A DNA stretch of 64,000 nucleotides from contig NZ_JARBEA010000005.1 of NCBI RefSeq assembly GCF_028863945.1, positions 1 through 64,000 on the forward strand, given 5' to 3'. The notes below the pieces were generated by a model. That model saw only the letters and a list, made by a program, of their open reading frames with translations, searched no databases and had not been told where the DNA came from. Shown one piece after another: positions 10,492-19,182 of this stretch. Position 1 is the first letter of the stretch. Each line of letters starts with the position of its first letter. Both the position numbers and the translations under genes were made by a program. Source of the stretch: Jeotgalibaca caeni. Lineage in GTDB: Bacteria; Bacillota; Bacilli; Lactobacillales; Aerococcaceae.

Positions 10492-10520
10492 TTGCAGAGG
10501 CACCAATAATGTGTTACGAT
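10492..10520 (+). promoter_or_regulatory. Sigma-A promoter of rpsD
   Basis: TTGCAG (10492-10497), 17-bp spacer, TACGAT (10515-10520), giving a leader of roughly 175 nt before rpsD. Confidence 0.75.
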
Positions 10521-10526
10521 AGTCAA

Positions 10527-10703
10527 CGTGTAAAATAATGCAGCGAGAACAAAGCACCCACGTCAACAGTTTATCGCCTCTTAGAGGTTCAATTGCGTAC
10601 CCTTGCGGCTGCATAAGGTGAAGATTGGAGGATAAACTGCACGTATTGTTTTGTTTTCAAACAAATTATTTTACTCCAAAAAACATATTGGAGGAATAAA
10701 ATT
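10527..10703 (+). promoter_or_regulatory. Structured rpsD leader, probable S4 autoregulation element
   Basis: CAGTTTATC (10567-10575) pairs exactly with GATAAACTG (10631-10639), and ACGT (10560-10563) with ACGT (10641-10644), closing a multibranch structure. Inside lie the hairpin CCTC-TTA-GAGG and a second hairpin with CAAT/ATTG and CCTT/AAGG arms. In Bacillus subtilis S4 represses its own mRNA through a structured leader. This leader is an analogue by position, and S4 binding here is inferred. Confidence 0.65.
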
Positions 10704-11315
10704 ATGTCTCGTTATACTGGTCCAAGTTGGAAAAAATCTCGTCGTCTAGGAATTTCTTTGTCTGGTACAGGTAAAGAACTAGAACGCCGTCCGTATGCTC
10801 CAGGACAACACGGTCCTAACAGCCGTCGTAAAATGTCTGAATACGGTTTGCAATTACAAGAAAAACAAAAACTACGTCATATGTACGGTTTGAACGAACG
10901 TCAATTTGCTTCTTTATTCAAAAAAGCTGGTAAAATCAAAGAAGGTAAACAAGGTGAGAACTTCATGATCTTGCTAGAACGTCGTTTAGACAACGTTGTT
11001 TTCCGTCTAGGTCTTGCTACGACTCGTCGTCAAGCTCGTCAATTAGTTAACCATGGCCACGTGTTGGTAAATGGTAAACGTATCGACATCCCTTCTTACG
11101 AAGTTGAAGTTGGTCAAGTAATCTCTGTTCGTGAAAAATCAAAAGACATGGCGATTATTCGCAGTGCTGCTGAATCTTTATTCGGACGTCCTGACTACAT
11201 CACTTTTGATGAAGAAAAACTTGAAGGTTCGCTAACTCGCTTGCCAGTTCGTGACGAATTGAGTGCAGATATCGACGAATCATTCATCGTTGAATACTAC
11301 AACAAATTAGGTTAA
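10704..11315 (+). CDS. rpsD: 30S ribosomal protein S4
   Basis: 203 residues. S4 nucleates 16S rRNA folding and forms part of the mRNA entry channel. The N-terminal region begins [16 protein letters not shown], and the S4 RNA-binding domain (about 93-155, with [20 protein letters not shown]) follows. The zinc-free Gram-positive form is present, without the CxxC motif. The start follows TTGGAGGAATAAAATT. It is monocistronic: own promoter, structured leader and terminator. As in Bacillus, it lies outside the main ribosomal clusters. Confidence 0.98.
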   Translation: MSRYTGPSWKKSRRLGISLSGTGKELERRPYAPGQHGPNSRRKMSEYGLQLQEKQKLRHMYGLNERQFASLFKKAGKIKEGKQGENFMILLERRLDNVVFRLGLATTRRQARQLVNHGHVLVNGKRIDIPSYEVEVGQVISVREKSKDMAIIRSAAESLFGRPDYITFDEEKLEGSLTRLPVRDELSADIDESFIVEYYNKLG

Positions 11316-11337
11316 TCACCTTTCAAATGATTAATAG

Positions 11338-11372
11338 ACGCCGGTATATCTTTGATATATCGGTGTTTTTTT
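11338..11372 (+). terminator. rpsD terminator
   Basis: A 12-bp stem (CGCCGGTATATC with GATATATCGGTG, including G-U pairs), a TTT-type loop and a T-run. Confidence 0.85.
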
Positions 11373-11379
11373 GTGCCTA

Positions 11380-11431
11380 TATAAAAAAGAAGAGGTTAGG
11401 GCGCACTTTTGCGCCATCAACCTCTTCTTTA
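11380..11431 (-). terminator. Terminator of the siderophore-uptake operon
   Basis: AAAGAAGAGGTT (11387-11398) pairs with AACCTCTTCTTT (11419-11430). An inner GGCGCA/TGCGCC pairing extends the stem, with a T-run on the minus strand. A- and T-runs on both sides mean it may also serve rpsD. Confidence 0.85.
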
Positions 11432-11438
11432 TATAGAT

Positions 11439-12368
11439 CTATTCAAATGGTGCGCTAATCTCATCCATCATCAGTTTCAATGACTCTACCCCGCCACCTG
11501 ATAAATACCACAAGTCTGGCGATAAGGAGATAACTTGATCATTTTGGAAGGCATTTGTTTTTTGAATAAATTCGTTATCCAGCAAAGGCATCTGGTCAAC
11601 GCCTTCTGCTTGAATTGCTTTCGAGCGGTCCACTACGAAAATAATATCCGGATTAATTTCTAAAATTCCTTCATAGCCGATACTTTGTCCGTGAGTTGAA
11701 CTTTCAATTGCTTCGTCTACCGGTTGGAAGCCAAAAGTATCGAAAATATAACCAAAACGAGATCCTGTACTATACGCAGAAATGGCACCATCATTCAGCA
11801 GCAAGACCAATGCTTTTTGATCCAAGTTCTCTGTGACGGTTTGTATTTCTTCGATGTGTGTTTCTGTTTCTGCTACTAGCTCTTCGGCTGCATCCTCCGT
11901 ACCAAAAATGGTTCCCAACGTGCGAATGTTGTCGCTCACGGAAGTCCAATAATCATCAACAGAAGTCGTTAGCCATAAAACAGGTGCAATCTCTTCTAGT
12001 TGTTCGATAAAGTCGGACATTCGATTGGATACGATAATCAAATCTGGTTTTAATTCTGCCAAAGTTTCTAAGTTTGGCTCTTTTAGCGTTCCAACATTTT
12101 CGAATTGGTTGCTGAAATCTGCTAAATAAGCAGGAGGATTCTGCGTAACCGTACCGATGATGGCTTCCTCTACCTCCAATGCACGGAGCGTATCAAGTGC
12201 ACCGTTATCAAATACTACTACTTTTTCAGGCTGAAAAGGCAATTCCACGTCGCCTCTTCCATCCGTTACCGTAACGGTTTCTTGTTCTGTTGTGTTTGAA
12301 GCGGCTGTCCCACAAGCTGCTAAGCTAATGGACGCAAATAATAACAAAATGGTTCTTTTCATTTTCAT
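11439..12368 (-). CDS. Siderophore-binding lipoprotein of an iron ABC transporter
   Basis: 309 residues. The signal peptide ends in the lipobox LAAC with C19 as lipidated residue, followed by a periplasmic-binding type III fold with the VVVFDNGALDTLRAL and PDLIIVSNR segments typical of siderophore binders. It would capture a ferric siderophore on the outer face of the membrane. Gene order permease-permease-ATPase-binding protein matches yclNOPQ of Bacillus (petrobactin-type) and the Ceu/Fat systems. The ligand cannot be read from sequence. The gap to the ATPase gene is 22 bp. Confidence 0.9.
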   Translation of the reverse strand: MKMKRTILLLFASISLAACGTAASNTTEQETVTVTDGRGDVELPFQPEKVVVFDNGALDTLRALEVEEAIIGTVTQNPPAYLADFSNQFENVGTLKEPNLETLAELKPDLIIVSNRMSDFIEQLEEIAPVLWLTTSVDDYWTSVSDNIRTLGTIFGTEDAAEELVAETETHIEEIQTVTENLDQKALVLLLNDGAISAYSTGSRFGYIFDTFGFQPVDEAIESSTHGQSIGYEGILEINPDIIFVVDRSKAIQAEGVDQMPLLDNEFIQKTNAFQNDQVISLSPDLWYLSGGGVESLKLMMDEISAPFE

Positions 12369-12390
12369 AATGAAATACCTACCCTATTCA

Positions 12391-13149
12391 TCAAATTGTG
12401 TGATACAAACAACATTTTTTCCCTCTTATCGTTTGAACTTCCATCTCAATTCCATACACTTCTTCTAATACTTGTGTACAAATCACTTCGTCCACAGAAC
12501 CTGCACGGCAAATTTCGCCATCTTTCAAGGCGATAATGGAATCTGCATAAGCCGCCGCAAAGTTTACATCATGGATGACAATTAGAACGGTTTTCCCTAA
12601 TTCCTCTGCCATCTTACGAATGGTCTGCATCGCAATGATGCTCTGTTTCAAATCTAAGTTATTCAGTGGTTCATCCAGCAAGATGTACTCGGTATCTTGA
12701 ACTAAAATCATTCCAATCGCTGCCCGCTGAAGTTGCCCACCAGAAAGAGTGTCCAGGTAGCGATCCCCATAAGGCACCATGTCCAAATATCCCAATACGG
12801 TTTCAATCATCAAGTAGTCCGCTTCAGTGAGCCTCCCTTTTGAATAAGGGAAGCGGCCAAAAGAAAGAAGTTCTCGAACGGTCATCTTTACTTGAAAGGT
12901 ATTTTGTTGTTTCAAAATCGAAAGTTCTTTGGCTAACTCATTCGTTTTCCAGCGATTGATTTCTTTTCCTTTGATAGTAATCGTGCCATTGTCCTTCTGC
13001 AACAACCGGCTCATTAAAGAAAGCAGCGTACTCTTTCCCGCTCCATTCGGCCCGATAATCGCCGTAACTTTCCCTTTTTCCAAACCAAATGATATATTTT
13101 TCAGAATTTCTGTATTGGAAGCTGATTTTGTTACATTTGCAACTTTCAT
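12391..13149 (-). CDS. Iron-siderophore ABC transporter ATPase
   Basis: 252 residues. Walker A GPNGAGKS at 33-40, ABC signature LSGGQ at 135-139, Walker B YILLDEP near 155-161, and an H-loop (VIHDVNFA). It powers siderophore import through the two permeases encoded upstream. The start ATG (13147-13149) overlaps the permease stop as ATGA and has AAAGGAAA upstream. An alternative upstream start would lie inside the permease gene. Closest in pattern to YclP/FecE-type ATPases. Confidence 0.93.
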   Translation of the reverse strand: MKVANVTKSASNTEILKNISFGLEKGKVTAIIGPNGAGKSTLLSLMSRLLQKDNGTITIKGKEINRWKTNELAKELSILKQQNTFQVKMTVRELLSFGRFPYSKGRLTEADYLMIETVLGYLDMVPYGDRYLDTLSGGQLQRAAIGMILVQDTEYILLDEPLNNLDLKQSIIAMQTIRKMAEELGKTVLIVIHDVNFAAAYADSIIALKDGEICRAGSVDEVICTQVLEEVYGIEMEVQTIRGKKCCLYHTI

Positions 13150-14099
13150 AGTTTTTTCCTTTCTCTCCATAACAAGACAAAAAACAATATGCCGCCCAAC
13201 CATTCAATTACGATACTCGTATTCGTTTGTAAATGGAACACATGCTCCACGATAAACTGCCCTATTAACAAAGCTAAGAAACCAATGACGCTTGACGACA
13301 GGAACAGAAGATTCATTCGATACGTTTGAAATAACAAATACGCTACATTTGCAGTGGTAAATCCTAAAAAGATCATCGGTCCAACTAAAGTAGCTGGAAT
13401 AGCTGACAAAACAATCACTTGCAAGAATACTTTCTTCACTTCTTTATTTGTATCCAAGCCCAAATTGATCGCTTGCTCGGGTCCCATTGCGAGGACTTCA
13501 ATTATTTTTGTCTTCCGCCACAATGACCATAGAATCGGTACCGACAAAATAATTGCAATCAACAGAACCTGATTTGATACATTTTGAAAAGTGGGAAACA
13601 GTCTCATTTGTAATTGATCGTATTCATTGGGATCCATTAATACTTGGAAGAAGGTTGTAACGCTATTGAAGAGCATGCTGATAACCAATCCAATTAGGAG
13701 AACGGTATGTAAATCAAAACTGATATTCTGCCAAGAAAAACGGCTGAACAGAAGATAACTTCCAACCATGAGTCCCGTTACCAACAAAAACTGCCAAGCG
13801 GGTGAAAGAGTTGCTGTCAGAAGCGATCCACCAAAAAAAATCAAGAGCGTTTGCAAGAAGCGGTAATACGATTCAATCCCTAAGATGCTCGGTGTAAGAA
13901 ATCGATTATTCACAACCGCTTGGAATGCCACAGTCGCAAACGAGCTACTCAAGCTAACTAAAATAAAAATAATTACTTTTTTGATACGGAGTCCAAAAAC
14001 AAAAAAGTTGGAAAGACCGCTCCCCCAGCCAATAAAAAATGCTGCAATCAGGAGGCTGAACAGAAAAAGGGAAACCAGCAGACGTTTTGTCTTATTCAT
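13146..14099 (-). CDS. Iron-siderophore ABC transporter permease (second)
   Basis: 317 residues with roughly nine hydrophobic segments, FecCD family. It pairs with the permease encoded immediately upstream to form the membrane channel. The start ATG lies within the last codons of the first permease (8-bp overlap), and the stop overlaps the ATPase start by 4 bp, so the three are probably translationally coupled. YclO-like by position and length. Confidence 0.92.
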   Translation of the reverse strand: MNKTKRLLVSLFLFSLLIAAFFIGWGSGLSNFFVFGLRIKKVIIFILVSLSSSFATVAFQAVVNNRFLTPSILGIESYYRFLQTLLIFFGGSLLTATLSPAWQFLLVTGLMVGSYLLFSRFSWQNISFDLHTVLLIGLVISMLFNSVTTFFQVLMDPNEYDQLQMRLFPTFQNVSNQVLLIAIILSVPILWSLWRKTKIIEVLAMGPEQAINLGLDTNKEVKKVFLQVIVLSAIPATLVGPMIFLGFTTANVAYLLFQTYRMNLLFLSSSVIGFLALLIGQFIVEHVFHLQTNTSIVIEWLGGILFFVLLWRERKKL

Positions 14100-15045
14100 G
14101 AGCTTTCACCCGCCTAAACAACATCACCAAGAAAATCGTTCCGGCAACGATTCCTAAAATTAATTCGACCGGAATTTCATAAGGACGAATCAGTGTGCGA
14201 CTAAGGAGGTCACAGACGAGCAGGAACATCGCTCCAGTGAAGGCAATTTTCTGATGGGTGGAACGTAAATAATCACCATACCTCATCGCAATAAGGTTGG
14301 GAATAATGACCCCTAGAAAAGGGAGATTCCCAGCGACAATTAAGATAACGGAAACCGTGATCGAAACAAGAACCGTTCCGATGGCCATCACCCATTCAAA
14401 CGGCAGCCCTAACGATTGAGCAGCCTCTTTCCCAAAACGTGCTACGGTTAAATAATCAGCAAAGAAATAAAGGCCGATGATTAAGAAGAACGTGAGATAG
14501 ATCCACTCGTACTGTCCTTCAATCACTAACGAAAAGTTTCCTTGCAACCATGCCGACATATTTTGTAATACATCATAGCGATATGCTAAAAAATTACCGA
14601 ATCCACCAATAATATTGCCATACATCACCCCTAATAAAGGGATCAGCATCTGGTTCTTCATCGGAAATTTGCTGCTGACGAACAAGAATAATAAGGTACC
14701 TAATGAAGCGAACAAGAACGTAAACATCATCTCACCAACGACACTTAAATTGGGAAGTACAATCATTGCAACCAACATTCCTAACTTCGCTGACTCTACC
14801 GTGCCGATTGTATCCGGCGCTGCAAAGCGGTTCTGTGTAAGCGTCTGCATCACTAAACCAGCTAAAGACAGTCCAGCTCCTGCTAGAAGAACCGTAATCG
14901 TCCGCGGAATTCGCGCCGACCATAATATGAATAAATCGTTCCCTTCCCCGCTCCAAATATTTTTCCAGGAAAGCGGAGTGGATCCGATGTGTAATGACAA
15001 AAATATCACAAGCACACACAAACTGATGCCGAAGATTTTCCTCAA
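14092..15045 (-). CDS. Iron-siderophore ABC transporter permease (first)
   Basis: 317 residues, FecCD family. It has multiple membrane helices and the family segment ARIPRTITVLLAGAGLSLAG near 44-63. The start is a TTG at 15043-15045 preceded by AAGGAGTG. It is the first gene of the operon, about 30 bp downstream of a Fur-boxed promoter, so expression should rise under iron limitation. YclN-like by position. Confidence 0.92.
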   Translation of the reverse strand: MRKIFGISLCVLVIFLSLHIGSTPLSWKNIWSGEGNDLFILWSARIPRTITVLLAGAGLSLAGLVMQTLTQNRFAAPDTIGTVESAKLGMLVAMIVLPNLSVVGEMMFTFLFASLGTLLFLFVSSKFPMKNQMLIPLLGVMYGNIIGGFGNFLAYRYDVLQNMSAWLQGNFSLVIEGQYEWIYLTFFLIIGLYFFADYLTVARFGKEAAQSLGLPFEWVMAIGTVLVSITVSVILIVAGNLPFLGVIIPNLIAMRYGDYLRSTHQKIAFTGAMFLLVCDLLSRTLIRPYEIPVELILGIVAGTIFLVMLFRRVKAHE

Positions 15046-15077
15046 GCCCCCACTCCTTCCCTCGCTACCTTAGAATC

Positions 15078-15102
15078 ATTATAATTGAGAATGATTCTCA
15101 AT
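15078..15102 (-). promoter_or_regulatory. Fur box overlapping the siderophore operon promoter
   Basis: A perfect 9-1-9 inverted repeat ATTGAGAAT-G-ATTCTCAAT at 15084-15102 contains the 7-1-7 core TGAGAATGATTCTCA expected for Fur. It abuts the -10 TATAAT (15078-15083, minus strand), so bound Fur would block RNA polymerase. No good -35 is visible. Confidence 0.88.
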
Positions 15103-15223
15103 TAGCTTTGCGTTTATTTTACTCGATACACCGAAAGATTACAATCAATATCTACAGCTATATGAACTAAAATAAGCCGAATTTGTGAACATTTTATGAA
15201 AGTGAGGTAGGGATGGGCTCTTT

Positions 15224-15379
15224 CTAGTTCGGTCAAGTAGCGGAAAAAAACAGACTCCACTTCGCCGAACTTGACCTAGTTCGAACAAGTAGGACATAAA
15301 AAGAACCTCTACTTTGCCGAACTAACCCTAGTTCGACTAAGTGGGAAACAAAAAAGGCTTCTACTTCGCCGAACTCCGT
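15224..15379. repeat. Three tandem 52-bp imperfect repeats, each a hairpin
   Basis: Units at 15224-15275, 15276-15327 and 15328-15379 are each 52 bp. Each starts CTAGTTCG and contains AAGT, an A-rich middle and ACTTYGCCGAACT. The 5' arm AGTTCG..AAGT is nearly complementary to the 3' arm ACTTCGCCGAACT, so each unit can fold. They fill the gap between the Fur-controlled promoter and the mtnN terminator. No open reading frame with coding character covers them. Confidence 0.8.
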
Positions 15380-15394
15380 TGTATTTCTTCGCAA

Positions 15395-15428
15395 CAAAAA
15401 AGCTGGAGCGACTAAATGCTCCAGCTTT
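15395..15428 (-). terminator. Terminator of the nudF-mtnN operon
   Basis: The 11-bp perfect stem AAAGCTGGAGC/GCTCCAGCTTT with an 8-base loop is followed by a T6 run on the minus strand. Confidence 0.9.
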
Positions 15429-15440
15429 CTTTTAATCAAT

Positions 15441-16130
15441 CTATTTTTTATTTGCTAAAAATGCCATGACCATTTCTGCTGAGTTTTTTCCTGCAACTTC
15501 AATGAATTCGTCAAAAGAAATAGATGCTTCTTCGTCTGCTGAATCAGAGATGGCCCGAACAACTACAAAAGGTACACCTAGTACGTGACAAGCTTGAGCA
15601 ATGGATGCCCCTTCCATTTCGGTAGCTCCTGCTTCTGGGAAGTCAACAATAATTTGTTTGACCGCTTCCGGATCGGCAATGAACGAGTCACTCGATACAA
15701 TCAAGCCTTCTCGTGGCGTCAAACCAACTGCCTCAATCGCTTGTTGAATTTCTTTTACGGCTGATGCTTCACTCTCATAAACAGCAGGCATTTGCGGCAC
15801 TTGGCCTTTTTTGTAGCCAAATGCTGTTGCATCCACGTCATGATAGGCTACGGTATGAGCTACTAAAACGTCGCCCATTTTGAGACCAGCTTTCAATCCG
15901 CCAGCAGATCCTGTATTAATAACCAGTTCGGGTTGATACCGGTCAATCATGAAGGCAGTCGCTAGGGCTGAATTGACCTTTCCAATGCCAGATTGAGTCA
16001 GCACCACTTTTTGCCCAGAAATGGTTCCGCTAATGTATTCTAAATGATGTACGGATTCGCGCACTACGTCTTCCATATTTGCCAGTAAGCTTCTTGTTTC
16101 CTGCTCCATGGCTCCAATAATTCCAATCAT
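15441..16130 (-). CDS. mtnN: 5'-methylthioadenosine/S-adenosylhomocysteine nucleosidase
   Basis: 229 residues of the purine/uridine phosphorylase fold. It cleaves SAH and MTA, releasing adenine and feeding the activated methyl cycle and AI-2 synthesis. The start IGIIGAMEQE holds the catalytic E11. TEMEGASIAQ carries the substrate-binding glutamates and RAISDSAD the catalytic aspartate. It is the last gene of a three-gene operon with nudF and a small membrane protein. Confidence 0.96.
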   Translation of the reverse strand: MIGIIGAMEQETRSLLANMEDVVRESVHHLEYISGTISGQKVVLTQSGIGKVNSALATAFMIDRYQPELVINTGSAGGLKAGLKMGDVLVAHTVAYHDVDATAFGYKKGQVPQMPAVYESEASAVKEIQQAIEAVGLTPREGLIVSSDSFIADPEAVKQIIVDFPEAGATEMEGASIAQACHVLGVPFVVVRAISDSADEEASISFDEFIEVAGKNSAEMVMAFLANKK

Positions 16131-16152
16131 CTTCCGTTATACCCCTTTTGCC

Positions 16153-16347
16153 CTAAATTAAAAACGCTAAAACAAATACTAACACAATCGCAACGGCGAC
16201 ACCGATAATGGCCCACGTATAAAAAAGGTCCAATCTTCTTCCGCGTTCTTTTTCACTGAGGCGGGAGGACTTCTTCGGTTGTGCTTCTTGCTTTTGTTGT
16301 TGGTACGTTGTTCGTGTAATCAGTGGTTCTTTTTTTTCGTTATCCAT
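16153..16347 (-). CDS. Small single-pass membrane protein of unknown function
   Basis: 64 residues: a charged, Lys/Gln/Arg-rich N-terminal half (about 1-40) followed by one strongly hydrophobic helix (about 43-64) ending at the C-terminus. It has no recognised domain. It starts 2 bp after the nudF stop and ends 22 bp before mtnN, so it is surely co-transcribed. The tail-anchored layout suggests a membrane-bound cytoplasmic peptide. I cannot assign a function. Confidence 0.8.
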   Translation of the reverse strand: MDNEKKEPLITRTTYQQQKQEAQPKKSSRLSEKERGRRLDLFYTWAIIGVAVAIVLVFVLAFLI

Positions 16348-16349
16348 AT

Positions 16350-16901
16350 CTATTCCTTCTCCGCTAAACGGTTTTTCCAGTATAACATTGCGTACAAGGT
16401 TTTTGCATCACAAATTTCACCGCTTTGTTGCAACGCCATGGCTTCCTCGTATGTACAAGTCAGTACTTCCACAAATTCGTCATCATCGCCTGCCAACGGT
16501 TCTGCTACTTCTGTTAACCCTTCCGCTACATAAATCGTGAATTTTTCATCCAAATAAGCAGGTGTTGGGTACATAGTGACTAATTCTTCCCAACTTTCCG
16601 CTTGATAGTGTGTCTCTTCCTCTAGCTCTCTTTTCGCTGCTGTTAGGCCGTCCGCATCTTCGGCGTCTAATTTCCCAGCCGGAATTTCAACGATTGTCCG
16701 GTCCAATGGTTTACGAAACTGGCGTACGAGAATCATTTCGCCATCTTTTGTGAACGGAATAATCGCTACCGCACCTGGATGACGGATGATTTCCCGAATC
16801 GCTGTTTTACCATTTGGCAGCTCGACTTCTTCTCTTTCTAAATGAACCAATACGCCATCAAAAATGACTTCGGTTGTTAAGGTTTTTTCTTCAAATTCCA
16901 T
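16350..16901 (-). CDS. nudF: ADP-ribose pyrophosphatase (Nudix hydrolase)
   Basis: 183 residues. NudF-type enzymes hydrolyse ADP-ribose to AMP and ribose 5-phosphate. HPGAVAIIPF and VRQFRKPLDRTIVEIPAGKLDA match the family. The Nudix helix keeps RELEEE, but the box has one extra residue and the usual glycine after EET is His (ETHY). The start at 16901 (MEFEEKTL) matches relatives and has AAAGGGGAG at 9 bp. An upstream ATG at 16949 is also possible. Confidence 0.9.
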   Translation of the reverse strand: MEFEEKTLTTEVIFDGVLVHLEREEVELPNGKTAIREIIRHPGAVAIIPFTKDGEMILVRQFRKPLDRTIVEIPAGKLDAEDADGLTAAKRELEEETHYQAESWEELVTMYPTPAYLDEKFTIYVAEGLTEVAEPLAGDDDEFVEVLTCTYEEAMALQQSGEICDAKTLYAMLYWKNRLAEKE

Positions 16902-17096
16902 TACACGCATCTCCCCTTTTCTCGTTCGTTCTGCGCTTGTTTCTACCATGATACCTCATTTCTTTTCCAGAATACAATGACTCTGACTAAAATCAGTCTT
17001 TTGGCAAAGGAAAATCATCCTTTTGACCGATAGGTGTTTAAGCGTATTGTATGATAAAATAATGATAACAGAAAAAGTTTTGAAGGAGGAAGACCC

Positions 17097-17825
17097 ATGC
17101 TAAAAACAATCAAAGCGATAACGATTTTTACATTCTCAAATGTAACCTGTTTAATCAGTCTGGCTGTGCTCTTCTTCATCTTTGATTTCGATGCAATCAG
17201 CTCATTGGTTCTTACACTGATCCTTGGGTCGTTTTTATTCTCACGCACTACAAATCAAAGGAGAAGAACAAATGGTAAGAAACGAAAAGATCCACGTTCC
17301 AACAACTTGACACGCGTTAGCCCGGAGAAAGAAGCCTTTTACCGTGAAATGGGATTGACGAAAGAAGAAATGAATTTGTTCCGCTCCACCATGCATACTG
17401 CAAGAGAACAAATTTATGCAGTAGAGGCCAATTCGAAACAACGGAATAAATTAAAGGCAATCATTACGCGTAACAATACCATTGCCATCTTAAAAGATTT
17501 CTTCCGCCACATCGTGGAACAACCACAACGTTTGCATGAAGTAAACAAATTTCTCTATACACATCTGCCAAACTTGAAAGAATTGACCGAACAGTATTTA
17601 GAAATCGATCAGCACGTTGCGAAATCAAAAGAAACGTATCAAGCACTCGATAAGTGTGCAGAAACCATTGATGATATGTGTATTTTAATCAAAGACGATT
17701 ATCTTGCATTTATGGCGAATGATATAGACAATATGGATGTGGAGATTGAACTTGCCAACCATGTCATTAACAGCCATAATGGAGAAAATAAAACCGTCCT
17801 CGAACCCTCAGAGAATGAAATATAG
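17097..17825 (+). CDS. xpaC: XpaC-like membrane protein (halogen hydrolase family name)
   Basis: 242 residues. Two N-terminal transmembrane segments (about 7-29 and 33-48) precede a charged helical cytoplasmic domain. It resembles XpaC of Bacillus, named for hydrolysis of 5-bromo-4-chloroindolyl phosphate. The true function is unknown. It is followed after 11 bp by a TelA-family gene, and this pairing is conserved in Firmicutes. The start follows GAAGGAGGAAGACCC. It is divergent from nudF. Confidence 0.85.
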   Translation: MLKTIKAITIFTFSNVTCLISLAVLFFIFDFDAISSLVLTLILGSFLFSRTTNQRRRTNGKKRKDPRSNNLTRVSPEKEAFYREMGLTKEEMNLFRSTMHTAREQIYAVEANSKQRNKLKAIITRNNTIAILKDFFRHIVEQPQRLHEVNKFLYTHLPNLKELTEQYLEIDQHVAKSKETYQALDKCAETIDDMCILIKDDYLAFMANDIDNMDVEIELANHVINSHNGENKTVLEPSENEI

Positions 17826-17836
17826 GAGTGATTTCA

Positions 17837-19048
17837 TTGGATCAATCGAAAGAACAAGAACCGGTCAAAGACGTAAACGTAGAACTAGAAGAATTATTAG
17901 CGAATCCCTTTGCTGACCCAAGTGCCAGCCCCACTGTAGCAAAAGAAAGCCCAAATGAGCTGGCCGATCAACCTAAACTCGATCGACTAATTGAAAAATT
18001 ACCAGAAGATCGACGGAAACAAGCGTATTCCTTAGCAGAACAAATTGATGAGAAAAATATGCAAGCCATTATTACGTATGGTGCTGCTGCACAAAAGCAG
18101 TTAGGTGATTTCTCCCACTCTATGTTAGACCATGTGCAGAACCAGGATACGGGAGAAATTGGCGATGTATTGAATGAATTGATGTTTAAGTTGAATGAAG
18201 CGAATCCAGCTGATTTACGTGCTGAAGACAATAACATCTTCCGTAAGATGTTCGGCCGCATCAAACAAAGCGTTTATGAAATGACCGCCCAGTATCAACA
18301 AATCGGCGCGCAAATTGATAAAATTGCCGTTAAACTAGACCGCGAAAAGAATGGTCTCCTGAATGATAATATTATGCTGGAACAACTATATAAGAAAAAT
18401 GAAGACTACTTCCATGCTTTGAATATTTATATTGCCGCAGGTGAAGTGAAAGCTGATACCCTCCGTACCAAGACCATCCCTGAAGCAATCGAAAAGGCAG
18501 AACAATCTGGAAGTCAGATGGATGTTCAAATTGTGAATGACTTGAACCAATTCCTGGATCGTTTAGAAAAGCGGACACATGACTTGCGCTTAGCACGTCA
18601 AATGACCATCCAACAAGCACCACAAATTCGCCTGATTCAAAATACGAACCAAGCACTAGCAGAGAAAATCCAAGCTTCCATCCATACGGCTATTCCATTA
18701 TGGAAAAACCAAGTGGCCATTGCTATGACATTGCTGCGCCAAAAAGATGCGGTTACCGCACAACGTCAAGTTTCGCAAACAACCAATGATTTGATGTTGA
18801 AGAATTCCGAAATGCTGAAGATTTCCGCGATTGAAACAGCGAAGGAAAATGAGCGAGGCGTGATTGATTTGGAAACACTAGAGAAGACCCAACAAGACTT
18901 AGTAGAAACTTTACAAGAGACATTGAAGATCCAACAAGAAGGACGTTCCAAACGAAGAGAAGCCGAACGAGAGCTATCCAATATGGAACTGGAGCTGCGT
19001 GACCACCTTCTCGCTCTTCAAAAAGAAGAAAACAATCTCAATCAATAA
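17837..19048 (+). CDS. TelA-family toxic anion resistance protein
   Basis: 403 residues, soluble, largely alpha-helical and rich in Gln, Glu and Lys. It matches the TelA/YceH family associated with tellurite and, in Listeria and Bacillus, cell-envelope stress resistance. The mechanism is not established. The likely start is the TTG at 17837-17839, six bases after AGGAGTGA, which overlaps the xpaC stop. A GTG at 17828 is inside that Shine-Dalgarno. It is probably translated together with xpaC. Confidence 0.87.
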   Translation: MDQSKEQEPVKDVNVELEELLANPFADPSASPTVAKESPNELADQPKLDRLIEKLPEDRRKQAYSLAEQIDEKNMQAIITYGAAAQKQLGDFSHSMLDHVQNQDTGEIGDVLNELMFKLNEANPADLRAEDNNIFRKMFGRIKQSVYEMTAQYQQIGAQIDKIAVKLDREKNGLLNDNIMLEQLYKKNEDYFHALNIYIAAGEVKADTLRTKTIPEAIEKAEQSGSQMDVQIVNDLNQFLDRLEKRTHDLRLARQMTIQQAPQIRLIQNTNQALAEKIQASIHTAIPLWKNQVAIAMTLLRQKDAVTAQRQVSQTTNDLMLKNSEMLKISAIETAKENERGVIDLETLEKTQQDLVETLQETLKIQQEGRSKRREAERELSNMELELRDHLLALQKEENNLNQ

Positions 19049-19056
19049 ACCACTTA

Positions 19057-19090
19057 CACCGATGCGACAAGCCGTTGCATCGGTGTTCTT
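19057..19090 (+). terminator. Terminator of xpaC-telA
   Basis: The 9-bp perfect stem CACCGATGC/GCATCGGTG (19057-19065 with 19077-19085) is followed by TTCTTTCTG. Confidence 0.75.
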
Positions 19091-19146
19091 TCTGTTGTTA
19101 AAACAACGTTGTTACTTTTTTTGCCCACTGACTAAGGCTTTTCATT

Positions 19147-19174
19147 TTGATAACCAGCCTTAATAGATTATAAT
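19147..19174 (+). promoter_or_regulatory. Sigma-A promoter of the GlsB-like gene
   Basis: TTGATA (19147-19152), 16-bp spacer, TATAAT (19169-19174). Confidence 0.7.
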
Positions 19175-19182
19175 ATGGGTAT

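Noticed and set aside
13146-13207. Longer start of the siderophore ATPase
   Set aside because: It would lie inside the permease frame. The ATG at 13149 with ATGA overlap and AAAGGAAA is the better choice.
15224-15379. Possible CRISPR array
   Set aside because: The units are directly adjacent with no unique spacers and each is itself an inverted repeat. No cas genes are near.
15233-15439. Minus-strand open frame of 68 codons across the 52-bp repeats
   Set aside because: It consists of out-of-frame repeat translation, has no start site with a ribosome-binding site, and no recognisable domain. The repeat structure explains it.
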